A DNA stretch of 6,342 nucleotides from Gammaproteobacteria bacterium (lineage in GTDB: Bacteria; Pseudomonadota; Gammaproteobacteria; Natronospirales; REEB76), in assembly GCA_028871235.1 (NCBI GenBank), contig JAGWNO010000116.1:1-6342 (forward strand), written 5' to 3'. Positions 1-6,342 of this stretch are shown piece by piece. Both the position numbers and the translations under genes were made by a program. A model generated the notes under the pieces. It saw only the letters and a list, made by a program, of their open reading frames with translations. It was not told the origin of the DNA and searched no databases. Positions within the stretch are counted from its first letter, which is position 1; the number at the start of each line of letters is the position of its first letter.

Positions 1-1191
1 ACGGTATTGATCGGTCCGCAGGGCGTGCCACTGGAAGTGCAGATCCGTACCGAGGATATGGACAAGGTGGCGGCTTCAGGCATCGCCGCCCACTGGCTTT
101 ACAAGACCGGTGAGGGTGGCGCCACCGCGCCGGAAGTGCGCGCCCGCGAATGGCTGAAGGGCGTGCTGGAGATGCAGGAGGGCGCCGGCAATTCCATGGA
201 ATTCCTGGAGAATGTGAAGGTTGACCTGTTCCCGGATGAGGTTTATGTGTTTACGCCCCACGGCGACATTCACCGCCTGCCGCGCGGCGCCACCGCCGTG
301 GATTTCGCCTACACGGTGCATACCGATGTGGGCAACGCCTGCGTGGCGGCCAAGATAAACAGGCGGCTGGTACCGCTGCGGACGCCGTTGGAGAATGGTC
401 AGACAGTGGAGATCATCACCGCTGCCCAAGGCCGCCCCAACCCCGTCTGGCTCAATTTTGTGGTGACTGCCAAGGCGCGTGCCAATATCCGGCATTTCCT
501 CAAGAACCTGCGCCACGAGGATGCCGTAGAACTGGGCCGGCGCCTGCTGGAACGGGCGTTGACACCGCTATCGATGAAATTGAGCAAGATTCCAGATACG
601 CAGCTTGCCGCGGTAATCAGGGAATTCAAGCTGGAAGACAACGACGAGCTGTTTGAATCCATCGGTCTCGGCCAGCACCTGGCGCCGTTGGTGGCGCGCC
701 GCCTCATGCCTGCCCATGACACCGGCAAGGAGGCCGGCAAGCCCGGTACGCCGCTGGCCATCCGCGGCACCGAAGGCATGGTGGTCACCTTCGCGCGCTG
801 TTGTCATCCCATCCCGGGCGACGCCATCGTCGGCATGCTCACTGCCGGCAAGGGTATCGTCATCCACCGCGACGACTGCGGCAACCTGGCTGAATACCGT
901 GGCCAGCCTGACAAATGGATCGAGGTGGAATGGGAGAAACGCATCAAGCGCGACTTTCCGGTGGAGATTCGTGCCGACGTCGCCAATCAGCGCGGCGTAC
1001 TGGCCACCGTGGCCGCCGCCATCGCCGGGATGGGCTCCAATATCGAGCATGTGAATCTGCAGGAGCGCGACGAATTGAGTTCGGTGCTCACCTTTGTGTT
1101 CGGCGTGCATGACCGCCAGCATCTGGCCCGGATCCTGCGGCGCCTGCGCGCCTTGCCGCAGGTCATGCGCATACAGCGGACCCGCGCCTGA
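1..1191 (+). CDS. spoT: SpoT, bifunctional (p)ppGpp synthetase/hydrolase (C-terminal part, 5' end outside window)
   Basis: The reading frame is open from base 1 and encodes 396 visible residues ending at a TGA; the start and the HD hydrolase domain lie upstream. The visible part opens with the end of the RelA/SpoT synthetase domain (EVQIRTEDMD, then the GIAAHWLYK segment). A TGS domain follows from about residue 75 (DLFPDEVYVF, FAYTVHTDVG, NGQTVEIIT), then a helical region, then the conserved-cysteine domain with CCHPIPGD at residues 267-274 and HRDDC. An ACT domain runs from about residue 319 to the end (FPVEIRADV, RGVLATVAAAIAG, IEHVN). In this family the N-terminal half makes and hydrolyses (p)ppGpp from GTP/GDP and ATP, and the C-terminal half senses signals (ribosome, acyl carrier protein, amino acids). 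RelA has the same domain order. SpoT is preferred because of overall similarity and the recG neighbour, as in E. coli spoT-trmH-recG, but the hydrolase motif that would settle it is not visible. No frameshift or missing domain is seen. Confidence 0.95.
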   Translation, partial: TVLIGPQGVPLEVQIRTEDMDKVAASGIAAHWLYKTGEGGATAPEVRAREWLKGVLEMQEGAGNSMEFLENVKVDLFPDEVYVFTPHGDIHRLPRGATAVDFAYTVHTDVGNACVAAKINRRLVPLRTPLENGQTVEIITAAQGRPNPVWLNFVVTAKARANIRHFLKNLRHEDAVELGRRLLERALTPLSMKLSKIPDTQLAAVIREFKLEDNDELFESIGLGQHLAPLVARRLMPAHDTGKEAGKPGTPLAIRGTEGMVVTFARCCHPIPGDAIVGMLTAGKGIVIHRDDCGNLAEYRGQPDKWIEVEWEKRIKRDFPVEIRADVANQRGVLATVAAAIAGMGSNIEHVNLQERDELSSVLTFVFGVHDRQHLARILRRLRALPQVMRIQRTRA

Positions 1192-1255
1192 ACCGTGTAT
1201 GGCGCAGATACCGTACTGTCCGATTGCGTCATCAAATATACCCACGCCTCGAATG

Positions 1256-1261
1256 TAAAAT
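1256..1261 (+). promoter_or_regulatory. Weak -10-like hexamer ahead of ridA
   Basis: TAAAAT matches the sigma-70 -10 consensus at five of six positions and sits in the only AT-rich patch of the spoT-ridA gap. No good -35 lies 16-18 bp upstream; the nearest TTG-type hexamer (TTGCGT, 1224-1229) is about 26 bp away, too far. I see no intrinsic terminator in 1192-1286, so ridA could equally be transcribed by read-through from spoT. This is a candidate only. Confidence 0.2.
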
Positions 1262-1274
1262 CATCAGCTGTCAC

Positions 1275-1280
1275 TAAGGA
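1275..1280 (+). promoter_or_regulatory. Ribosome binding site of ridA
   Basis: TAAGGA lies 6 nt before the ATG at 1287. An out-of-frame ATG at 1283 is too close to this site (2 nt), so the site supports 1287 as the start. Confidence 0.75.
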
Positions 1281-1286
1281 ACATGC

Positions 1287-1667
1287 ATGACGCGCACAGC
1301 CATCTACACTGACCATGCCCCCAAGGCCATCGGCCCCTATTCCCAGGCGGTGCGCGCCGGCAACAGCGTGTACCTGTCCGGCCAGATCGCCTTGGATCCC
1401 GGTACCGGCGAACTGTTGACGGGCGATATCAGCGCCGAGATCCGCCGCGTGTTCAACAACCTGCAGGCGGTGGCGGCGGCCTCGGGCCGCGGTCTGGAAG
1501 ACGTGGTCAAGCTGACCATCTACTTGACGGACCTGGCACACTTTCCCAAGGTGAACGAGGTCATGAGCGAATACTTCCAAGCACCCTATCCGGCGCGCAC
1601 CACGCTCGGAGTGGCGGCGCTGCCGCGCGGTGCGCGGGTGGAAGTGGATGCGGTGATGGTGGTGTGA
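1287..1667 (+). CDS. ridA: RidA, reactive enamine/imine deaminase (YjgF/YER057c/UK114 family)
   Basis: The gene encodes 126 residues, the usual length for this small trimeric cytosolic family. RidA hydrolyses 2-aminoacrylate and related enamine/imine intermediates released by PLP enzymes such as threonine/serine dehydratases, giving the 2-keto acid and ammonia and protecting other PLP enzymes. Visible hallmarks are AIGPYSQAV (residues 14-22, with the conserved Tyr18), YLSGQIALDP (29-38), KLTIYLTDL (75-83), and the active-site end YPARTTLGVAALPRGARVEVDAV, with Arg104 and Glu119 matching the ligand-binding Arg105 and Glu120 of enterobacterial RidA. These identify the true RidA type rather than the more divergent Rid subfamilies that lack the arginine. 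The start ATG is backed by TAAGGA 6 nt upstream. It follows spoT after 95 bp, and its last 4 bases overlap the recG start (GTGA), so recG translation is probably coupled to it. The substrate in this organism is inferred from the family. Confidence 0.95.
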   Translation: MTRTAIYTDHAPKAIGPYSQAVRAGNSVYLSGQIALDPGTGELLTGDISAEIRRVFNNLQAVAAASGRGLEDVVKLTIYLTDLAHFPKVNEVMSEYFQAPYPARTTLGVAALPRGARVEVDAVMVV

Positions 1668-3775
1668 CTGCGGCGCACCTGTCCGCGGCTGTGAACCTGG
1701 AGCACTCCGCACCGGTCACACGCTTGCGCGGCATCGGACCGCAACTGGCGGACAGGCTGGCACGCCTCGGCATCCACACGCTCTCGGATCTGCTGTTCCA
1801 TCTGCCGTTGCGTTACCAGGACCGCAGCCGCATCACGCCCATCGGCGCATTGCGAGGCGGCGTGCCTGCAGTGGTGGATGGCCGGGTGGAGTTGACCGAG
1901 ACGGTGTTCCGCCGCCGGCGCATGCTGCTGGTCCGCATCAGCGACGGCACCGGCGCACTCACCTTGCGTTTCTTCTACTTCAACCTGGCGCAGGCCAACG
2001 CACTCGCCCGCGGCGCACGCCTGCGTTGTTATGGTGAGACCCGTCCCGGTGCGGTGACGCTGGAGATGATTCATCCCGAGTACCGCTTGTTGCAGGAGGG
2101 GGTGACGCCGCCGGATGAATCGGTACTCACACCCATTTATCCAGCCACTGAAGGCATTGCCCAGGCGAAGCTGCGGTATCTCACCGACCAGGCGCTGCAA
2201 CTGCTGGAAACCAAGGCAGCGCCGTTGCCGGAATTGCTGCCGCCGGAGCTGCTGGCGGAAAGCAGCATGCCGGCGCTCACCGAGGCACTGCGCTATGTGC
2301 ATCGCCCGCCGACCGATGCGTCGATGGCGGCGCTCATGGATGGCAGCCATCCGGCCCAGCAGCGCCTGGCTTTTGAGGAACTGCTGGCCCACCATCTGAG
2401 TCTGCGCCAGCTGCGGTTGGCGGCGGACAGGAGCCACGCGCTCGTGGTCGGTGGCGCCGGCCGCCTGCCGGCACTGTTTCGCAGCAGGCTGCCGTTCCAG
2501 CTGACGCGGGCGCAGCAGCGGGTCACGGTGGAGATCTTCCGTGACCTGGGTGAACCTCATCCCATGATGCGGCTGCTGCAGGGTGATGTGGGCTGCGGCA
2601 AGACGGTGGTGGCGGCGCTGGCGGCACTGCGGTGCATCGAGGCCGGCTATCAGGTGGCGCTCATGGCGCCCACGGAATTGCTGGCGGAACAGCATTACCG
2701 CAATTTTCACCGCTGGTTTGCGTCGCTGGGGATCGCCCCCCTGTGGCTCAGCGGCCGGCTGAAGACGGGCAAGCGGGCGCAGGCCATCACCAGGCTGCAG
2801 AGCGGTGCCGCGCCGCTGGTCATCGGTACCCATGCGCTCTTCCAGGATGACGTCAGCTTCGCAAATCTGGCGCTGGTGATCATCGATGAGCAGCATCGTT
2901 TCGGTGTACACCAGCGGTTAGCGTTGCGCGACAAGGGCGCGGCGGCAGACCGGCATGCACACCAGCTCATCATGACGGCCACACCCATCCCGCGTACCCT
3001 CGCCATGACCGCTTATGCGGATCTGGACGTGTCATCCATCGATGAACTGCCTCCTGGCCGCACCCCGGTCAAGACGGTGGCGCTCTCCGACACACGCCGT
3101 GACGAAGTGGTGGCGCGCGTGCGTCATGCCGGTGCGCAAGGCCGTCAGGTGTACTGGGTATGTCCGCTCATCCAGGAATCGGAAGTGCTGCAATGTCAGG
3201 CAGCGGAAGACACCGCCAATGCGCTCACCGCGGCACTGCCGGAACTGCACATCGGTCTGCTGCATGGCCGCCTGAAACCGCAGCAGAAAGACGCCATCAT
3301 GGCGCATTTCAAGGCGGGTCATGTGCAGCTGCTGGTGGCCACGACGGTTATCGAGGTGGGCGTGGACGTGCCCAATGCCAGTCTCATGATCATCGAGAAT
3401 GCGGAACGCCTGGGCCTGGCGCAGCTGCACCAATTGCGCGGCCGGGTGGGCCGCGGCAGCGTGGAGTCCAGCTGCGTGATGCTCTATCGTGCACCGCTGT
3501 CGAGCGCCGCGCGCACGCGGCTGGAAGCGATGCGCAGCACTAACGACGGCTTCGAGATCGCGCGCCGCGATCTGGAACTGCGTGGTCCCGGCGAGATGCT
3601 GGGTACACGTCAAGCGGGTGAGCTGCAACTGCGCATCGCCGACCTCAACCGCGACGCGCCGCTGATCCCGCGGGTGCAGCGGGCGGCAATGTTGCTGCTG
3701 AAGCAATATCCGGAGCGGGTGCCGCTGATCGTGCAGCGCTGGCTCGGTGATGGCGGCCGGTACGCCCGCGCTTGA
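1664..3775 (+). CDS. recG: RecG, ATP-dependent branched-DNA helicase
   Basis: The product is 703 residues, against 693 in E. coli. RecG is a monomeric dsDNA translocase (superfamily 2) that regresses stalled forks and processes Holliday junctions, D-loops and R-loops. An N-terminal helix-hairpin-helix-like segment (TRLRGIGPQLADRL) is followed by HLPLRYQDRS and the OB-fold wedge domain (about residues 60-160). Helicase motifs follow: QLTRAQ (Q-like/motif 0), Walker A GDVGCGKT (307-314), DEQH Walker B (408-411), TATP (438-441), HGRLKP, ATTVIEVGVDVPNA (559-572) and HQLRGRVGRG (589-598). The RecG-specific C-terminal stretch GFEIARRDLELRGPGEMLGTRQAG (629-652) belongs to the TRG/translocation region. 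The end, RWLGDGGRYARA, aligns with the E. coli C-terminus, so the gene is complete. The GTG start at 1664 overlaps the ridA stop (GTGA) and has no clear Shine-Dalgarno sequence. An in-frame GTG at 1691 is an alternative that would still precede the hairpin motif, but it has no better binding site. Confidence 0.97.
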   Translation: MTAAHLSAAVNLEHSAPVTRLRGIGPQLADRLARLGIHTLSDLLFHLPLRYQDRSRITPIGALRGGVPAVVDGRVELTETVFRRRRMLLVRISDGTGALTLRFFYFNLAQANALARGARLRCYGETRPGAVTLEMIHPEYRLLQEGVTPPDESVLTPIYPATEGIAQAKLRYLTDQALQLLETKAAPLPELLPPELLAESSMPALTEALRYVHRPPTDASMAALMDGSHPAQQRLAFEELLAHHLSLRQLRLAADRSHALVVGGAGRLPALFRSRLPFQLTRAQQRVTVEIFRDLGEPHPMMRLLQGDVGCGKTVVAALAALRCIEAGYQVALMAPTELLAEQHYRNFHRWFASLGIAPLWLSGRLKTGKRAQAITRLQSGAAPLVIGTHALFQDDVSFANLALVIIDEQHRFGVHQRLALRDKGAAADRHAHQLIMTATPIPRTLAMTAYADLDVSSIDELPPGRTPVKTVALSDTRRDEVVARVRHAGAQGRQVYWVCPLIQESEVLQCQAAEDTANALTAALPELHIGLLHGRLKPQQKDAIMAHFKAGHVQLLVATTVIEVGVDVPNASLMIIENAERLGLAQLHQLRGRVGRGSVESSCVMLYRAPLSSAARTRLEAMRSTNDGFEIARRDLELRGPGEMLGTRQAGELQLRIADLNRDAPLIPRVQRAAMLLLKQYPERVPLIVQRWLGDGGRYARA

Positions 3776-3800
3776 GCATTACAATGACGCGCGACTTACC

Positions 3801-3805
3801 GGGAG
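3801..3805 (+). promoter_or_regulatory. Probable ribosome binding site deciding the ubiC start
   Basis: GGGAG lies 5 nt before the ATG at 3811. The two earlier in-frame starts, TTG at 3772 and ATG at 3784, have no purine-rich sequence of this quality at the right distance. This is why 3811 is chosen for ubiC. Confidence 0.5.
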
Positions 3806-3810
3806 CGGGC

Positions 3811-4362
3811 ATGGTACAGGGCCTCACGATAACGCCGACGTCCGGTGTCTGGCGGCCGCTGGCTGCATGGCCCGGTGACCAGCGCCCCGTCGGACTGTGG
3901 AGCTGGTTGACGCATGCCGGTTCGCTCACGGAAAAGCTGCGGGTCGCCGCCGGCGCGGTTTTTCATGTGCAGGTTCTGAACGAGGACGAAACGCAACTGT
4001 GCGTCGAGGACGCCGGACTGCTGGCGTTGCCACCGGGTGCGGCCGCACGTCGGCGTGAGGTGTATCTGTGCGGCCGCGAGCCCTGGGTGTATGCACGGAC
4101 GCTGGCCGCCGTCCGATTTGATGGGCGCTGGCTTGCTGAACTGGGTGTGCGCCCGCTTGGGGAGCGGGTGTTCGCCGAGCCGGATACGCAACGCGGTCCT
4201 ATCGAGATTGCCAGGCTGGGCAAAAACCACCCGCTTTATAGTGCGGCGGTGCGAAGCTGCAAGGCAGCACCCGCCGCGCTCTGGGCGCGCCGTTCCGTGC
4301 TGCGGGTGCGGGATGCCCGGCTGCTCATCTATGAATGCTTTCTGCGTGAAGGAGACTGCTGA
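3811..4362 (+). CDS. ubiC: UbiC, chorismate--pyruvate lyase
   Basis: From the ATG at 3811 the product is 183 residues (E. coli 165). UbiC splits chorismate into 4-hydroxybenzoate and pyruvate in the cytosol, the entry step of ubiquinone synthesis. Overall similarity is modest, but the family landmarks are in order: [16 protein letters not shown] (29-44, like the DWLLLEDSMTKRFE segment of E. coli), RREVYLC with Arg82, EPWVYARTL (90-98), RPLGERVF with Leu116, IEIAR (131-135), WARRS (158-162), and LLIYECFL with Glu175. Arg82, Leu116 and Glu175 correspond to the E. coli active-site Arg76, Leu114 and Glu155, so an active enzyme is likely. About 18 extra residues lie between IEIAR and WARRS compared with E. 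coli. Other in-frame starts are ATG 3784 (192 aa) and TTG 3772 (196 aa, overlapping the recG stop as TTGA); the true start is uncertain. The stop overlaps the ubiA ATG by one base. Confidence 0.9.
   Translation: MVQGLTITPTSGVWRPLAAWPGDQRPVGLWSWLTHAGSLTEKLRVAAGAVFHVQVLNEDETQLCVEDAGLLALPPGAAARRREVYLCGREPWVYARTLAAVRFDGRWLAELGVRPLGERVFAEPDTQRGPIEIARLGKNHPLYSAAVRSCKAAPAALWARRSVLRVRDARLLIYECFLREGDC
4349..4354 (+). promoter_or_regulatory. Ribosome binding site of ubiA
   Basis: AAGGAG, a near-perfect Shine-Dalgarno sequence inside the last codons of ubiC, lies 7 nt before the ATG at 4362. It supports the long N-terminus of UbiA over the internal ATG at 4467. Confidence 0.8.
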
Positions 4363-5297
4363 TGGACCCACGCTTACGGCCTCTGTGGCGGCAGCTGCGT
4401 TATAGCCGGCTGCTACGACAATGGCTGCCGGCAGCCGGCGGGCGCGCTTGGGCGTATATACGGCTGATGCGCCTGCACCGCCCTATCGGCAGCTTCCTGC
4501 TGCTGTGGCCCACGCTGTGGGCCCTGTGGCTGGCGGCCGACGGCCGCCCGACACCGGCACTGTTTGCCATCTTCGTTATGGGCGCATTCATCATGCGTTC
4601 CGCCGGCTGCATCATGAATGATTTCGCCGATCGCAACTTTGATCCACGCGTGCAGCGCACCCGCGGGCGGCCGCTGGCCACAGGCGAAGTAAGCGTGTTG
4701 GAAGCCATGATCCTGTTCGTGGTACTGGGGCTCGCCGCCCTGGGACTGGTGCTGCTGCTTAACCGCCTGAGCCTGTACCTCGCCATAGTCGGTCTGGCGC
4801 TGGCGGTCTCATACCCGTTCATGAAACGGTACACTTATCTGCCGCAACCCTATCTGGGTCTGGCCTTCGGCTGGGGCATCCCCATGGCCTACGCGGCGGT
4901 GACAAACCATGTTCCCCGGGTGGCCTGGCTCATATTCATCGCCAACATTATCTGGTCTACGGTCTATGACACCATGTATGCCATGGTGGATCGATCCGAC
5001 GATATCAAGATTGGCGTGAAATCCACCGCCATCCTGTTCGGTGACCTCGACCGCGCAATCATCGGCATCCTGCAGGTATTGTTGCTGCTGGATCTGGTGC
5101 TGGTGGGGTATCGGACGCAGATGAGTGTGGTGTATTACGCCGGCGTGTCATGCGCGCTGCTGTTCGCTGTTTATCAGCAGATGCTCATCCGCCGTCGCGT
5201 CCCGCAGCTTTGCTTCCAGGCGTTCATGAACAACAACTGGTTTGGCGCGGCGGTGTTTGCCGGCATCCTGTTGCATTACACCTTCACAGCCAGGTGA
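4362..5297 (+). CDS. ubiA: UbiA, 4-hydroxybenzoate polyprenyltransferase
   Basis: This 311-residue integral inner-membrane protein (E. coli 290) attaches the polyprenyl tail to C3 of 4-hydroxybenzoate, the product of UbiC, using polyprenyl diphosphate and Mg2+. The similarity to E. coli UbiA is very clear: [23 protein letters not shown] (34-56), the first Asp-rich motif NDFADRNFD (86-94) with [10 protein letters not shown] behind it, [26 protein letters not shown], the second Asp-rich motif [13 protein letters not shown] (202-214) followed by [13 protein letters not shown], and [14 protein letters not shown] near the end. Several long hydrophobic stretches fit the 8-9 helix bundle of the family. 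The first 30 or so residues form a basic extension (many Arg and Trp) longer than in E. coli, but the strong AAGGAG upstream supports this start. The TGATG junction with ubiC implies translational coupling and matched supply of substrate and enzyme. Tail length cannot be read from the sequence. Confidence 0.97.
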   Translation: MDPRLRPLWRQLRYSRLLRQWLPAAGGRAWAYIRLMRLHRPIGSFLLLWPTLWALWLAADGRPTPALFAIFVMGAFIMRSAGCIMNDFADRNFDPRVQRTRGRPLATGEVSVLEAMILFVVLGLAALGLVLLLNRLSLYLAIVGLALAVSYPFMKRYTYLPQPYLGLAFGWGIPMAYAAVTNHVPRVAWLIFIANIIWSTVYDTMYAMVDRSDDIKIGVKSTAILFGDLDRAIIGILQVLLLLDLVLVGYRTQMSVVYYAGVSCALLFAVYQQMLIRRRVPQLCFQAFMNNNWFGAAVFAGILLHYTFTAR

Positions 5298-5309
5298 GGC
5301 GGAGCCTCA
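5295..5309. repeat. Perfect inverted repeat spanning the two convergent stop codons
   Basis: TGAGGC-GGA-GCCTCA is a 6-bp perfect stem with a 3-nt loop. Its outer ends are exactly the TGA of ubiA (5295-5297) and the TGA of the opposite gene (5307-5309 on the - strand). It could fold in RNA from either strand and might mark 3' ends, but no run of T follows on either side, so it is not a standard intrinsic terminator. It is short and GC-rich enough to arise by chance. Confidence 0.4.
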
Positions 5310-6342
5310 GAACACCGGCGGCACGTACTCGTTGACGAATTGCACGAAAGCCGAGGCCGGCACCGGTTGGCTGATGTAGTAGCCCTGGGCGTAGTTGCAT
5401 TGCATGGCTGCCAACGTCCTGAGTATCTGCATGCTTTCCGCGCCCTCTGCCGCCACCTGCAGGTCAAAGGCCTGTCCCAGGCCGATGACGGTGCGTACGA
5501 TATTGGCATCCGCTTTACTGGTCTGCATGTTCACCACGAAGCTTTTGTCGATCTTGAGTTCCGATGCGGGGATGCTCTTGAAATTGACCAGCGAGGAGTA
5601 GCCGGTGCCGAAATCGTCGATGGATACTGCCACACCCTTGGTCTTGAGCTCGCGTATGGTGCCGAAGCTCATGTCGGGATTGCTCATCACGGCGGTTTCG
5701 GTGATTTCCAGTATCAAGCGGCTAGGCTTGGCGCCCCACATGCCCATAGCGTCGGCCACCCGGTTCACCAGCGAATCATCCTCCAGTAGTGTCGGTGCGA
5801 TGTTGATGGCTACGGTCAGTGGACCGAAACGCATTGGCCAATTAACGGAATGTTGCAGCGCCATGTTGATGGCCGACCAGGTGACCGCCTTGATCTGGCC
5901 GGTACGGGTAGCTACGGGGATAAAGACGTTGGGCGGCACCAGGCCGCGTTTGGGGCTGCGCCAGCGCAGCAGCGCCTCCGCGCCGGACAGCAGCCCGCCA
6001 CGCAGGTTGATCTTGGGCTGGTAATAAATCTCCAGTTCGCCGTTTTCAAGAGCCGCATCCAGGTCGCTCTCCATATCCCAGTCGTCCGCGATCTCATCCG
6101 TGGCGGCGTCCGAGTACATCAGATAGGGCACGCCGCTGCGGGCGGCATCGGTCAGTGCCAGTTCCGCACGCTGCAGCAGCGCATCTGGTTTGCCGGCATG
6201 GTCCGGAAACAATGCGATGCCTATGTTGGTGCCCACGGAAATGATGTGATTATCCACCTCGAAAGATACAGCCATGCTGCGCAGGATCTTGTTGGCGGCG
6301 AGTATCACGTGCCCTTCATTCATGACCTCGGGGAGGATCAAC
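5307..6342 (-). CDS. GGDEF-EAL protein, probable c-di-GMP phosphodiesterase (5' end outside window)
   Basis: The visible 344 residues are the C-terminal part; the frame is open to the window edge, and the apparent TTG start at 6341 lies mid-domain. Residues 1 to about 78 are the back half of a GGDEF fold (LILPEV, GTNIGIALFPDHAGKPDALLQRAELAL), so the GGDEF motif itself would fall just outside. This half looks degenerate: the Lys of the usual ALYxAKxxGRN segment is Ala (ALTDAARSGVP), and the GRN Arg and Asn are also replaced. The EAL domain from about residue 94 is complete: YYQPKI, EALLRW (Glu at 5976-5978), INIAP (Asn 5802-5804), EITE (5697-5708), DDFGTGYSS (Asp pair 5613-5618), ELKIDKSF (Lys 5553-5555), AEGAE (Glu 5445-5447) and AQGYY (Gln 5385-5387). 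These match the metal-binding, catalytic and loop-6 residues of active EAL enzymes that cleave c-di-GMP to pGpG, so phosphodiesterase activity is inferred. Any sensor domain, promoter or membrane anchor is off the window. It converges on ubiA, so it is not part of that operon. Confidence 0.93.
   Translation of the reverse strand, partial: LILPEVMNEGHVILAANKILRSMAVSFEVDNHIISVGTNIGIALFPDHAGKPDALLQRAELALTDAARSGVPYLMYSDAATDEIADDWDMESDLDAALENGELEIYYQPKINLRGGLLSGAEALLRWRSPKRGLVPPNVFIPVATRTGQIKAVTWSAINMALQHSVNWPMRFGPLTVAINIAPTLLEDDSLVNRVADAMGMWGAKPSRLILEITETAVMSNPDMSFGTIRELKTKGVAVSIDDFGTGYSSLVNFKSIPASELKIDKSFVVNMQTSKADANIVRTVIGLGQAFDLQVAAEGAESMQILRTLAAMQCNYAQGYYISQPVPASAFVQFVNEYVPPVF

Noticed and set aside
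1192..1286. Possible terminator or small RNA in the spoT-ridA gap.
   Set aside because: Only 4-bp complementary arms (such as GTAT/ATAC and GCGT/ACGC) are present, with no GC-rich stem followed by a T run.
1586..2911. A 441-codon open frame on the - strand opposite ridA/recG, and similar long antisense frames elsewhere.
   Set aside because: The translation is low-complexity (rich in Arg, Gln, His), has no recognisable domain, and lies wholly opposite strongly conserved genes. Such frames are expected in GC-rich coding DNA.
4424..4435. Perfect 12-bp palindrome GCTGCCGGCAGC at the start of ubiA.
   Set aside because: It lies inside coding sequence (LPAAG), is pure GC-type sequence of a kind common here, is not repeated elsewhere that I noticed, and matches no operator I recognise.
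3331..5106. Two copies of the E. coli Chi octamer GCTGGTGG on the + strand (3331-3338 in recG, 5099-5106 in ubiA).
   Set aside because: Both encode Leu-Val in Leu-rich, GC-rich coding sequence with favoured codons, so chance is sufficient. Chi specificity also differs between lineages.
1..6342. Search for an undescribed system, mobile element, CRISPR array, tRNA or horizontally acquired segment.
   Set aside because: Nearly the whole window is covered by recognised housekeeping or signalling genes of uniform GC-rich style. There are no transposase motifs, no direct-repeat arrays, no tRNA-like cloverleaf and no unexplained gap over 100 bp.

Overview
The window is an ordinary, well-conserved stretch of chromosome from a GC-rich gammaproteobacterium. 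The SpoT, RecG, UbiC and UbiA sequences are all of the gammaproteobacterial type: RecG and UbiA follow the E. coli proteins almost motif for motif, and UbiC/UbiA point to a ubiquinone-making, respiring Gram-negative. The spoT-ridA-recG-ubiC-ubiA order resembles what I recall from purple-sulfur/Ectothiorhodospira-like and other environmental gammaproteobacteria. That finer placement is inference from memory, not from a search.

Layout. Bases 1-1191 hold the C-terminal part of spoT (end of synthetase, TGS, helical, conserved-cysteine and ACT domains). A 95-bp gap (1192-1286), the longest non-coding stretch here, contains only a weak -10-like element and a good ribosome binding site. Then come four genes on the + strand with almost no spacing: ridA (1287-1667), recG (1664-3775), ubiC (about 3811-4362) and ubiA (4362-5297). 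The junctions are GTGA (ridA/recG), a TTGA overlap or a 35-bp gap (recG/ubiC, depending on the ubiC start) and TGATG (ubiC/ubiA), which suggests one translationally coupled transcript. On the - strand, converging on ubiA with 9 bp between the stop codons, lies the C-terminal half of a GGDEF-EAL protein (5307 to beyond 6342).

Function. SpoT balances (p)ppGpp synthesis and hydrolysis. RidA removes reactive enamine/imine intermediates. RecG remodels stalled forks and recombination intermediates. UbiC and UbiA carry out the first two committed steps of ubiquinone synthesis (chorismate to 4-hydroxybenzoate, then prenylation). These are linked by being housekeeping genes, not by a shared pathway, apart from ubiC-ubiA. 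The EAL protein keeps the usual phosphodiesterase residues but has a degraded cyclase half, so it probably degrades c-di-GMP.

I found no mobile element, CRISPR array, tRNA, rRNA or riboswitch, and no convincing undescribed system. The points worth a second look are modest: the recG/ubiC start, an inverted repeat built from the two convergent stop codons, the degenerate GGDEF half, and small length differences in UbiA and UbiC.
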